DNA of 64,000 bases, taken from the NCBI RefSeq assembly GCF_014252275.1, contig NZ_CP059214.1, positions 497,053 to 561,052 on the forward strand. Direction: 5' to 3'. The position numbers and the translations under genes were made by a program. Below are positions 21,263 through 31,596 of this stretch, piece after piece. Below the pieces are notes generated by a model. The model made no database searches. It was not told the origin of the DNA and saw only the letters and a list, made by a program, of their open reading frames with translations. Position 1 is the stretch's first letter, and each line of letters opens with the position of its first letter. Source of the stretch: Blattabacterium cuenoti. Lineage in GTDB: Bacteria; Bacteroidota; Bacteroidia; Flavobacteriales; Blattabacteriaceae.

Positions 21263-22549
21263 ATGAAAGATATTCTTAATGAACTCTCTTGGAGAGGATT
21301 AATACAAGATAAAGTTTTTGGAATAGAATATATAATTGAAAAAAAAAATACAATATATATCGGTTTCGATCCAACTGCAAGTTCTTTACATATTGGGAGT
21401 CTACTTCCTATTATTATTTTAATTCATTTTCAAAAAATGGGATATCAACCTATTGTTATTATTGGAGAAGGAACAGGATTAATCGGAGATCCTTCAGGAA
21501 AAGAAAAGGAAAGACCTTTTTTAGATACATACATAATCAAGAAAAATGCAATATCTATAAAAGATCAAATATTAAAACTTTTTCGATTTTTTTCAAAAGA
21601 AAAAAAAGTTGAATTACTAAATAACTTTGATTGGATACAAAATATTTCATTTTTAGAATTTGTTCGAGAAATCGGAATATATCTCACTGTTAACTATATG
21701 ATTTCGAAAGATTCGGTAAAAAATAGAATTCGAGATAAAAAAAAGGGAATGTCTTTCTCAGAGTTATCATATGCTATTGTACAGGGATATGACTTTTATT
21801 TTTTGAATAAAACTAGAAATTGTCAATTACAAATTGGTGGATCAGATCAATGGGGAAATATTCTTACAGGAATTGAATTAATTAGAAAAAAAACAGGAAA
21901 ATCCGTTTATGGGTTCACATTTCCTTTAATAACAAAATCTAATGGAAGAAAATTTGGAAAAAGTGAAAAAAAAAATAATATATGGATTGATCCTGTTATG
22001 ACTTTGCCATACAAGTTTTATCAATATTGGATTAATGTATCGGATAATGAAGCAAAAAAATTTATAAAAATGTATACCTTTTTTTCTAAAAAAAGGATTC
22101 ATGAATTGACGACGATCCATGTAAAAAAACCTCAAGAAAGATTGTTACAAAAAACATTGGCCAAAGAAATCACTACTTGGGTTCATGGAAAACAAAAAAC
22201 AAACGAAATTATAGAAATTACACATCTATTATTTAACAAAAAATTAAATTATTTTTCATCATTGAAGAATAAAAGAATTTTATCTCTTTTATATAATCAT
22301 CTTCCACATATGATAATTTTTGAAAATGAATTTGGAAAAGGAATATTATTATCAGATTTTTTAAAAAAAACTGATTTTTTTTCATCTAAAAAAAAAGTTT
22401 TTCATGCTATAAAAAATCATTCTATTTATCTAAATAATCAACCTATAAAAGAAAATTTCTTAATTAAAAAAAAAGATATGATAGGAAATAAATATCTATT
22501 ATTCCAATTTGGAAAGAAAGAATTTTTCATCACAAAAATAAAATCATAA
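21263..22549 (+). CDS. tyrS: Tyrosyl-tRNA synthetase
   Basis: Class I synthetase charging tRNA-Tyr. The start chosen is ATG at 21263 (MKDILNELSWRGLIQD, 428 aa). Features in order: GFDPTASSLHIGSLLP (HIGH motif as HIG), the tyrosine pocket QGYDFYFL and GGSDQWGN, the KMSKS-equivalent GRKFGKS, and a C-terminal S4 RNA-binding domain (HAIKNHSIYLNNQPIKEN). A hairpin with a T-run about 100 nt downstream may end its transcript. Confidence 0.97.
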   Translation: MKDILNELSWRGLIQDKVFGIEYIIEKKNTIYIGFDPTASSLHIGSLLPIIILIHFQKMGYQPIVIIGEGTGLIGDPSGKEKERPFLDTYIIKKNAISIKDQILKLFRFFSKEKKVELLNNFDWIQNISFLEFVREIGIYLTVNYMISKDSVKNRIRDKKKGMSFSELSYAIVQGYDFYFLNKTRNCQLQIGGSDQWGNILTGIELIRKKTGKSVYGFTFPLITKSNGRKFGKSEKKNNIWIDPVMTLPYKFYQYWINVSDNEAKKFIKMYTFFSKKRIHELTTIHVKKPQERLLQKTLAKEITTWVHGKQKTNEIIEITHLLFNKKLNYFSSLKNKRILSLLYNHLPHMIIFENEFGKGILLSDFLKKTDFFSSKKKVFHAIKNHSIYLNNQPIKENFLIKKKDMIGNKYLLFQFGKKEFFITKIKS

Positions 22550-23159
22550 TAATATGCAATAACTATGCATTAATTTTTTAAATTATTTTTTTAGATATTT
22601 GTTCCTATTAATATCTATTTCTATAAAGATAGATCAAAAGAAATAGATAAATAAATATTCAAAATATTTATTTTTTTTCTTGGAAAAAAGACGTTTTACT
22701 TCTGAATAATAAGGAACTTGTTAAGTCAATAATTTTTTTCTATTTAAGAAATATTGATGGATTATTGTTTAATAAGGATTATATAAATATATTGTTCATT
22801 GGAACATCATTGATCAATGATATTCTATTATTTCATATAATTTTTATATTTTTTTCCTATTTTTTTTGATTCCTAAGGAATATTTTTACTATACAATTTT
22901 TAAACATCAAAAATAACGGAAATTTCCAATTTTTGTAATTAATCAAATTACATTGATATCATTCATCATCCAATGAACGTTTTATATCTAGAAAAATCCT
23001 GTCGTATCAGAAAAAATAATTTGAAAATTAGATTCCTTGATAATATAAAATATTAGATAAACAAGTTATTTATATTTTCTAAGTAACTATAGTTATGTAG
23101 AATTCATTAAAATAGACATTCCAACATTGGAATCTACAAAAAAATTTAGAATGATTAAT
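22550..23159. other. Gene-free region of about 610 nt
   Basis: No credible gene is visible between tyrS and clpB. Apart from the hairpins near 22.65 kb, the region holds a perfect 16-bp palindrome at 22806-22821 centred on TGATCA, and a distant inverted pair GTTCATTGG (22794-22802) and CCAATGAAC (22970-22978). A 27-codon frame from 22974 has protein-like composition and may be a gene relic. Confidence 0.45.
22612..22678 (+). terminator. Two hairpins with T-run downstream of tyrS
   Basis: A first inverted repeat pairs TATCTATTTC (22612-22621) with GAAATAGATA (22640-22649). Directly after it, 11-bp perfect arms AAATAAATATT and AATATTTATTT (22649-22659 and 22663-22673) with a CAA loop run into a T-rich tail. 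This fits a rho-independent terminator for tyrS, though the stems are A/T only. Confidence 0.5.
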
Positions 23160-25787
23160 TTATCTATTGTTTTTATAATTTATAATTTTTTCCGATTTTC
23201 TAAATACAATTCCTTTTTCTTTAAAAAAATCAATTAAAATACCATGATAATGATGAATTTTTCCTTTGATCAGATCTTTAGAAAGATGATTTAAAATATC
23301 ATGTTGAATAACTCGTTTTAACGGTCTTGCTCCAAAGTGGGGATCATATCCTTTTTCTGATAAATATTCAATAGCTTCATTAGTAAAGTCTATAAAAATG
23401 TTCTTTGTTGATAACATATTTTTTAACTTTTTCATTTGTAATACAACAATCCTTTCAATCTCTTTTTGAGAAAGAGGTTTAAATAAAATAATTTCATCAA
23501 TACGATTAATAAATTCAGGTTTTACCATATTTTTTAATAAATCTATTAAATCTTTTCTTGTATCTTCCAATTTTTGAAAAGAAATGTTTTGACATAAATT
23601 TTCTTGAATAATTTCTGATCCTATATTGGAAGTCATAATAATAATTGTATTTGTGAAATTTACTGTTCTTCCTTTATTATCAGTTAATCTTCCATCATCT
23701 AAAACTTGCAAAAGTATATTGAAAATATCAGAATGAGCTTTTTCAATTTCGTCCAATAAAATAACACTATAAGGACGTCTTCTTATAGACTCTGTTAACT
23801 GACCACTTTCTTCATACCCTACATATCCCGGAGGAGCTCCAATTAGTCTACTTATAGAATGACGTTCTTGATATTCACTCATATCTATTCGTACCATATT
23901 ATTTTCATCATCAAATAAATATTCTGCTAATGTTTTTGCAAGTTCTGTTTTTCCTACTCCTGTACTTCCCATAAATAAAAAAGATCCAATCGGTTTCTTT
24001 TCATCTTGTAATCCTGCTTTAGAACGTCTTATTGCATCTGATACTGATTGAATCGCATGATTTTGACCTATAACTCTTTTATGTAACTCTTGTTCAAGAA
24101 CTAATAGTTTATCCCTTTCACTTTCGAGCATTTTAGTAATTGGAATTCCAGTCCATTTAGAAACTACTTGAGCAATATCTTCTTTAGATACTTCTTCTTG
24201 TATCATTTTATTCCCTTGATCTTCTTGTTTTTTTAGTTCCTTTTCAAAAAATTTTATTTTTTTTTCTTCTTCTTTTATCTTTCCATATCTTAATTCCGCT
24301 ACTTTTCCATAATCTCCCTGTCTTTCCGCTTGATCAGATTCAAATTTAAAATGTTCGATTTTATCTTTAGATTTCTGAATTCCATCTACTAAATCTTTTT
24401 CACTTTGCCATTGCGATTGTAATCGAATTTTTTTTTCATTCATTTTATCAAGTTCTTTTCTTAATGGAATTAATTGCTTTTCATCTTTTTCTCTTTTCAA
24501 TGCTTCTATCTGAATCTCCATTTGCATGATTTTCCTATGTAAAACATATAATTCCTCAGGTTTCGAATCAATTTCCATTCTTAATTTAGAAGCAGCTTCA
24601 TCAATCAAATCAATAGCTTTATCTGGTAAAAATCTTTCATTAATATAACGTTTGGATAATTCTACTGCAGATATAATTGATTCATCTTTAATTTTCACTT
24701 TATGATGACTTTCATATTTTTCCTTAATTCCACGAAGTATAGAAATTGCATCGGATATAGTTGGTTCATCAACATAAACTTGTTGAAATCTTCTTTCTAA
24801 CGCTTTATCTGTTCTAAAATATTTTTGATATTCATTTAAAGTTGTAGCACCTATAGCTCTTAATTCTCCTCTTGATAATGCAGGTTTTAAAATATTTGCT
24901 GCATCCATTGCACCTTCACCACCTCCTGCACCAACCAAAGTATGAATTTCATCAATAAATAAAATTATTTCTCCATTTGATTGAGTAACTTCTTTGATTA
25001 CAGATTTAAGACGTTCTTCAAATTCCCCCTTGTATTTGGCCCCAGCAATTAACAAGGCCATATCAAGAGAAAAAACTTTTTTAGTTTTTAGATTATCTGG
25101 GATATCTCCGCTAATAATACGATGAGCTAATCCTTCTGCGATTGCTGTTTTTCCAACACCTGGTTCTCCTATAAGAATAGGATTATTTTTTGTTCTTCTA
25201 GATAAGATTTGTAAAACTCTACGGATTTCTTCATCTCTTCCTATTACAGGATCTAATCTTCCTTTTTCAGCCCATTCATTAATATTTTTTGCATATTTTT
25301 CTAAAGCATTGTATGTAATTTCTGAATGGGTAGAAATTACGTTTCCATGTTTCTTTTTGATCTCTTCAATAATTTTTTTAATTTTATATTCTGTTATTCC
25401 TTTATGTTTTAGTAATCGAGATGTTTGATCTGCACTCATAAAAATTCCGTAAAAAAGATGTTCTATGGAAATAAATTGATCTTTTAATTGAGTAGCATAA
25501 TGTTCTGCAATGGTTATCATATTTGAAACATGTGTACTCAAATGTTGATTAAAATTTCCGCTTTTTCTCTTTGGGTAAAAAGATATTATTTTATCTAATT
25601 CCATCATTATTGATTGGGGAACAATATTTAATTTTTGAAAAATTAAAGGAATTATATTATCATCAATTTTCATTAACGATTTTAAAATATGTGCATTTTC
25701 AATAGATTGTTGATTATTTTTTAATGCAATCTTTTGTGCCATATGGATTGATTCTTGTGATTTTACTGTGAATTTTTTTGAATGCAT
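23160..25787 (-). CDS. clpB: Chaperone ClpB (AAA+ disaggregase)
   Basis: Hexameric ATP-driven disaggregase working with DnaK. The start chosen is ATG at 25787 (MHSKKFTVKSQESIHMAQ, 875 aa) as in the family; the frame continues 14 codons up. An N-terminal Clp repeat domain is followed by AAA1 with Walker A GEPGVGKT near residue 207, a long coiled-coil middle domain rich in Lys and Glu, then AAA2 with GSTGVGKTELAKTLA and the Arg-rich ISRLIGAPPGYVGYE line. All key motifs are intact, so it appears fully functional. Confidence 0.97.
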   Translation of the reverse strand: MHSKKFTVKSQESIHMAQKIALKNNQQSIENAHILKSLMKIDDNIIPLIFQKLNIVPQSIMMELDKIISFYPKRKSGNFNQHLSTHVSNMITIAEHYATQLKDQFISIEHLFYGIFMSADQTSRLLKHKGITEYKIKKIIEEIKKKHGNVISTHSEITYNALEKYAKNINEWAEKGRLDPVIGRDEEIRRVLQILSRRTKNNPILIGEPGVGKTAIAEGLAHRIISGDIPDNLKTKKVFSLDMALLIAGAKYKGEFEERLKSVIKEVTQSNGEIILFIDEIHTLVGAGGGEGAMDAANILKPALSRGELRAIGATTLNEYQKYFRTDKALERRFQQVYVDEPTISDAISILRGIKEKYESHHKVKIKDESIISAVELSKRYINERFLPDKAIDLIDEAASKLRMEIDSKPEELYVLHRKIMQMEIQIEALKREKDEKQLIPLRKELDKMNEKKIRLQSQWQSEKDLVDGIQKSKDKIEHFKFESDQAERQGDYGKVAELRYGKIKEEEKKIKFFEKELKKQEDQGNKMIQEEVSKEDIAQVVSKWTGIPITKMLESERDKLLVLEQELHKRVIGQNHAIQSVSDAIRRSKAGLQDEKKPIGSFLFMGSTGVGKTELAKTLAEYLFDDENNMVRIDMSEYQERHSISRLIGAPPGYVGYEESGQLTESIRRRPYSVILLDEIEKAHSDIFNILLQVLDDGRLTDNKGRTVNFTNTIIIMTSNIGSEIIQENLCQNISFQKLEDTRKDLIDLLKNMVKPEFINRIDEIILFKPLSQKEIERIVVLQMKKLKNMLSTKNIFIDFTNEAIEYLSEKGYDPHFGARPLKRVIQHDILNHLSKDLIKGKIHHYHGILIDFFKEKGIVFRKSEKIINYKNNR

Positions 25788-25873
25788 ATAAAATTTTTTT
25801 ATTAATATAATAAAAATATTGACCATCAAAATAGTAAATTTTTAATTACTTTAAAATATTTATTTTCGAAATT

Positions 25874-27112
<1,239 letters not shown>

Positions 27113-27805
27113 AAAATCACTTTATCATTATTAATAAATTTTTAAGGATGATTTGTTCAATAAATTTTATAAAACTCCTTGAAATTATCTTATAAAAAAT
27201 TATTAAACTTCCTTAAAAGTTACTTTTTTAACAAAAAAATCAACAAATATCCAAAAATCAAATACATGATTTCATAAAGCAATCAAATCGAATAGAAATT
27301 AAAAATGAATACACTCATTTTTTTGTGCAAAAATTTCATATTTTTTCTCTTTTAGAAATCGTGAAAAAATAATAATATTAGTAGCATGGAAACTTCATAT
27401 GATGATGATATACAAATTATTAAAAATCTTTATAAATAGAGAAAAATAGAATATGATTGATAGTTTTTTTATAACTATACTTCCTGATACATGCATGGGT
27501 AATGAATAAAAAATATTTTATAATAATGGTGATTTATCGTTGCAATAATCTCTCCCTATGAAATAATATTAGCGTGATCTTTATTTTATAAATATAAACT
27601 ATCGACAGATATGACAGAACCTGTATTAGGATTGCAATGGAATCGATGTTTGATATTATCAAAAAATATATGCCTCAAAAAAAATGCAATAATTTTTGAT
27701 ATTTTGAGAATTTTTTTCTAAAAAAAATGACGTATTTAATGATTTTTACAACGTAAAACTTTTGTATAAATTATTATCATATAAATATAAATTGTTTTAC
27801 ACATT
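27113..27805. other. Gene-poor region with decayed coding remnants (about 690 nt)
   Basis: No intact gene is seen between prfB and cmk. A protein-like stretch (HDFIKQSNRIEIKNEYTHFF) lies around 27266-27325 on the plus strand with stops on both sides. A further possible DnaA-like fragment is listed separately. The pattern is that of one or two eroded genes. Confidence 0.45.
27611..27720 (+). pseudogene. Possible eroded start of dnaA (domain I-like)
   Basis: From ATG 27611 the frame reads MTEPVLGLQWNRCL. After a one-base frame change near 27650 it continues DIIKKYMPQKKCNNF. This resembles the N-terminal domain I of Bacteroidota DnaA (W-x2-CL-x-x-IK spacing). The rest of dnaA is absent, since cmk begins 85 nt further on. 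The match is short and based on memory of the family, so chance similarity is quite possible. Confidence 0.25.
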
Positions 27806-28501
27806 ATGAAGCGTAAGATAATCATTGCCATTGATGGGGCTTCTTCCTCTGGAAAAAGTTCTTTAGCAAGAGATCTTGCTCAAACATTAAAATATCAACA
27901 TATTGATACTGGTTCGATGTATCGGAGTATTACCTTATTGGGTATTCGAGAGAAAATTTTTAATAGTGATTTATGGAATCAACGAAAATTTGTGAATTTT
28001 TTAAAAAAAATGAGATTAGAATTTCAATTTCAATGGAATAAAACATTAAATGAAACAGATATTATTTTAAATGGAGAAAATTTACGTACAAAAATTCAAA
28101 CAGATCAAATTAACGAAAATGTTGCATTTATTTCACAGATCCCAGAAATCCGTAGATTATTAAAGAAAATTCAAAGAAAAATGGGATTAGGAAAAGGAAT
28201 TGTCATTGACGGTAGAGATATAGGAAATTGTGTTTTTCCTGAATCAGACTTAAAAATTTTCCTAAAAGGATCTATAGAAATCCGTTCTTATAGAAAGTAT
28301 AAATTTTTGAAAAAGAAAAATAGAAACATTACTTTCGAAAGAGTAAAAAAAAATATTCATAATAGAGATAATATAGATATCAATCGTAAAATTGATCCAC
28401 TGAAAAAATCTTATGATCATATTGAAATCGATAATACATTTTTGAATATTCAAGAACAAATAAAAATGATAAATCAATTAATTAATGAAATTATTAAATA
28501 A
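27806..28501 (+). CDS. cmk: Cytidylate kinase
   Basis: Phosphorylates CMP and dCMP. The 231-aa protein has the P-loop GASSSGKSSLARDLA, the HIDTGSMYRSI nucleotide-binding line and DGRDIGNCVFPESDLKIFL, followed by the NRDNIDINR and YDHIEIDNT lid and C-terminal motifs. Length is typical. Its 3' end overlaps fabG by 17 nt, so the two are probably co-transcribed. Confidence 0.96.
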   Translation: MKRKIIIAIDGASSSGKSSLARDLAQTLKYQHIDTGSMYRSITLLGIREKIFNSDLWNQRKFVNFLKKMRLEFQFQWNKTLNETDIILNGENLRTKIQTDQINENVAFISQIPEIRRLLKKIQRKMGLGKGIVIDGRDIGNCVFPESDLKIFLKGSIEIRSYRKYKFLKKKNRNITFERVKKNIHNRDNIDINRKIDPLKKSYDHIEIDNTFLNIQEQIKMINQLINEIIK

Positions 28502-29219
28502 TAAACTAGCAATAGTTACAGGAGGTACTGGAGACATAGGAGAATCTATTGTTAAAACTTTTGTTAAACATGGAGCTACCGTAATTTTTACATTTTTTTC
28601 TTCCGAGAAAAAAGCAAATCAATTAGAAATTGATACGAATCAATACGCAATTTCTTATAAAAAAGACTTATCTAATATAGATTCTGCAAAAACATTGATT
28701 CATGATGTAATAGAAAAATATGGAAATTTAGATATATTAGTAAATAATACGGGAATTATTCAAGATAATTTATTAATAAAAATGTCCGAAAAAGAATGGG
28801 ATAAGGTAATTAAGACCAATCTTTATTCAGTATTTAATATGACAAAATATTCCATATTTCCCATGATAAAACAAAAGAGGGGAAATATTATAAATATTAG
28901 TTCTATTATTGGATTAACTGGAAATATAGGACAATCCAATTATGCAGCTTCTAAAGCGGGAATAATTGGTTTTACTAAATCTATTTCGAGAGAATTTGGA
29001 AAAAAAAATATACGTTGTAATGCGATATCTCCAGGATATATTTCAACTAAAATGAATACTCATTTAACAGATCAAATAAAAAAAGAATGGATAAGACATA
29101 TTCCATTAGGAAAACCTGGAATTCCTCAAGATGTTGCAAATTGTGTCCTATTTTTAGCTTCTAATTTATCTAGTTATATAACAGGATCAGTTTTCAATGT
29201 AAATGGTGGAATAATTTAA
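28485..29219 (+). CDS. fabG: 3-oxoacyl-ACP reductase (FabG)
   Basis: NADPH-dependent ketoacyl-ACP reductase of fatty acid synthesis, SDR family. The 244-aa protein has the nucleotide motif TGGTGDIGE, LVNNTGI (N-N-x-G), the catalytic Ser in NISSIIG and the YAASK motif with catalytic Tyr and Lys, then the NAISPGYI line. It starts within the last 17 nt of cmk and is followed by menD after 8 nt, forming a cmk-fabG-menD cluster. Confidence 0.93.
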   Translation: MKLLNNKLAIVTGGTGDIGESIVKTFVKHGATVIFTFFSSEKKANQLEIDTNQYAISYKKDLSNIDSAKTLIHDVIEKYGNLDILVNNTGIIQDNLLIKMSEKEWDKVIKTNLYSVFNMTKYSIFPMIKQKRGNIINISSIIGLTGNIGQSNYAASKAGIIGFTKSISREFGKKNIRCNAISPGYISTKMNTHLTDQIKKEWIRHIPLGKPGIPQDVANCVLFLASNLSSYITGSVFNVNGGII

Positions 29220-29227
29220 AAATTAAT

Positions 29228-30919
29228 ATGTATTCCAATAAAAAAATTGTTCAAATTTTAGGAGAAATATTAAAATCAAAATCAATATTTCACATAATCA
29301 TATCACCAGGATCTAGAAATGCTCCAATTATTATTCATTTTACACAAGATGAACAATTTAAAACATATAGTATAGTTGATGAACGTTGTGCCGCATTTTT
29401 TGCTTTAGGAATTTCTCAAATGTTACAAAAACCTGTGATAATTAATTGTACTTCTGGATCTTCTGTTGTAAATTACTATCCTGCTGTCACAGAGGCATTT
29501 TATCAAAACATTCCTCTTATTATCCTTACGGCTGATCGTCCTAAACACATGAGGAATATTTTTGAAGGTCAATCCATTTTTCAAGAAAATATTTTTTCAA
29601 AACATGTTGAATCATCGATTCAACTTACAGAAGAAGAAACAAAAAAGGGATTGGAATATGATGAAAAATTATTAAATGAATCAATTAATAAATGTATTAT
29701 ATATAAAAAACCTATACATATTAATGTCCCCTTTTCAGAACCTCTTTATGAAACGACAAAACGTATATATGTAAATCCTAAAATAATCAAATTGATTAGT
29801 GTACAAACTTGTTTAAATAAATTCAATTATTATAAAAAGGAATTGTCTTTGTGGAATCAAAGTAAAAAAAAAATGATTCTATTAGGATTTTGTCCAATCA
29901 ATAAAAAAATCGTTAAATACTTAACAGTTTTAAGTTCAAATCCTTCTATTGTAATATTTGTAGAAAATATTTCTCATGTACGTGGAGCAATGTTTTTTTC
30001 AAATATTGATCAACTTATTTCAGGAATGAATCTTCATTATTGGATTCATCTAATGAAACCAGAAATTTTATTAACAATTGGAGGAAATCTTATATCAAAA
30101 AAAATAAAATCTATTCTCAAAAAATCCCCTCCAAAATTTCATTGGCATTTAGAGGAAAAAAATGATAATTATCCAGACAATTATTATAGATTAAATACTT
30201 TTTGGCCAATAAAACCTGAGTTATTCCTCAAATTTTTTTCACGAAACGATAAACATTTATTTTCATATTATAAAAAAGAATGGAATAAAATTCAAAAAAA
30301 AAAAAATAAAAAATTAGAATGTTTTTTTAAAAAAGAACAAAGTTTTTCAGATTTAACGGTATTTTCTTTGATTTTTCCTAAAATTCCTAATCGTTCTATA
30401 TTACAGTTGGGAAATAGTATGGTTATAAGATATTATCAATTATTTATCGATAAAAATTCATCTATACAATGTTATTGTAATAGAGGAACTTCAGGGATTG
30501 AAGGAAGTGTTTCAACTGCAATAGGTTGTTCTGTGATTAGTAAACAAAGAGTAACGTTAATTATTGGAGATATTAGTTTTTTTTATGATAGTAATGCATT
30601 ATGGAATAATTATATTCCAAATAACTTTCGAATTATACTTATTAACAATGGAGGAGGGAATATTTTTCGTTTTGTTTCAAAAAAAAAATTACCCAAAAAA
30701 GTATTCAATTTTTTTGAGACAAAACATGATATGACCGCAAAAAAAATATGCGAAATGTACCAATGGAAATATAAACAAGTATCAAATTTTAAGGAATTAA
30801 AAAAAATTTTAAAAATTTTTTGGAAAAACTATGATAGTCCTTTTTTACTAGAAATCCATACAAATGGTAAAGAAAATGAAAAAGTTTTTCGAAAATTCTG
30901 TTCCTATTTATCATTATAA
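29228..30919 (+). CDS. menD: SEPHCHC synthase MenD (menaquinone synthesis)
   Basis: Thiamine diphosphate enzyme that adds 2-oxoglutarate to isochorismate in menaquinone synthesis. The 563-aa protein shows the N-terminal IISPGSRNAPIIIHF and YSIVDERCAAFFALG lines (the Glu activates the cofactor), TSGSSVVNYYPAVTEA, LILTADRPKHMR, and the C-terminal diphosphate-binding region from GDISFFYDSNAL to NNGGGNIFRF. It is complete. Its last 131 nt are overlapped on the other strand by the SanA-like frame. Menaquinone is the respiratory quinone expected in this group. Confidence 0.95.
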   Translation: MYSNKKIVQILGEILKSKSIFHIIISPGSRNAPIIIHFTQDEQFKTYSIVDERCAAFFALGISQMLQKPVIINCTSGSSVVNYYPAVTEAFYQNIPLIILTADRPKHMRNIFEGQSIFQENIFSKHVESSIQLTEEETKKGLEYDEKLLNESINKCIIYKKPIHINVPFSEPLYETTKRIYVNPKIIKLISVQTCLNKFNYYKKELSLWNQSKKKMILLGFCPINKKIVKYLTVLSSNPSIVIFVENISHVRGAMFFSNIDQLISGMNLHYWIHLMKPEILLTIGGNLISKKIKSILKKSPPKFHWHLEEKNDNYPDNYYRLNTFWPIKPELFLKFFSRNDKHLFSYYKKEWNKIQKKKNKKLECFFKKEQSFSDLTVFSLIFPKIPNRSILQLGNSMVIRYYQLFIDKNSSIQCYCNRGTSGIEGSVSTAIGCSVISKQRVTLIIGDISFFYDSNALWNNYIPNNFRIILINNGGGNIFRFVSKKKLPKKVFNFFETKHDMTAKKICEMYQWKYKQVSNFKELKKILKIFWKNYDSPFLLEIHTNGKENEKVFRKFCSYLSL

Positions 30920-31517
30920 ATATGTCCCACAAAACTTTAATTCTCGATAAAATTTCTCTACATAACGTTTTACTATCAAAAAATAAATTTTTTGCATTGA
31001 ATCCTATTAGATCCAAACCAAAACATTTTCCAATGAAAATTGCTCTTTCGTTTTGAAATTTTTGAGATATAATTGTAAACTTATCCTGACGAAATATTTT
31101 ATGAACTCTTAAAATAGAATGTAATGTATTTACTCCATAAAAATCTTCATATATAAATTTAGAAGGTATCCCTTTTTTAATTAAAGCATTTTTCATCATT
31201 CTTGGTTCATTATAATTTTTTTCTCTATTATCACCACTTACAATAATATAACGTATTTTATTTTCACGAAATAAACAAAAAGCAGCATCAACTCGATATT
31301 GAAAATAAGCATTCATTCCACCTCCGTATAAATATTGGGAAGTTCCTAAAACCACTCCAAATGTATTGTATGGAATTTTCTTTTCGCAATCATAATTTTG
31401 TTGATATGAAAATAAACTTATTATGAAATAACATAACATTATAAATAAAATACCAATAAAAAATATGTGGTTTATTTTTAATAAATAATATTTTTTTCTT
31501 TTAAAAAAAAAGATCAA
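30789..31517 (-). CDS. SanA/YdcF-like DUF218 membrane protein with aberrant C-terminus
   Basis: DUF218 protein with one N-terminal membrane helix (INHIFFIGILFIMLCYFI) and the family motifs GVVLGTSQYLYGGG, VSGDNREKNYNEP and GVNTLHS, then IISQKFQNERA. Related SanA proteins affect envelope permeability. In relatives the protein ends soon after the REILSRIKVLWDIF segment. Here the frame instead runs on about 50 residues, of which some 43 are antisense to the end of menD (131-nt overlap). The native stop or tail seems to have been lost. The core is probably still functional. Confidence 0.75.
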   Translation of the reverse strand: MIFFFKRKKYYLLKINHIFFIGILFIMLCYFIISLFSYQQNYDCEKKIPYNTFGVVLGTSQYLYGGGMNAYFQYRVDAAFCLFRENKIRYIIVSGDNREKNYNEPRMMKNALIKKGIPSKFIYEDFYGVNTLHSILRVHKIFRQDKFTIISQKFQNERAIFIGKCFGLDLIGFNAKNLFFDSKTLCREILSRIKVLWDIFIMINRNRIFEKLFHFLYHLYGFLVKKDYHSFSKKFLKFFLIP

Positions 31518-31596
31518 TGTTTTTATTCTATATTTCAGAGCAATATATTCATATAGAAGTGTTGTATTTATACTATCATGAAAATAAATTTATTAT

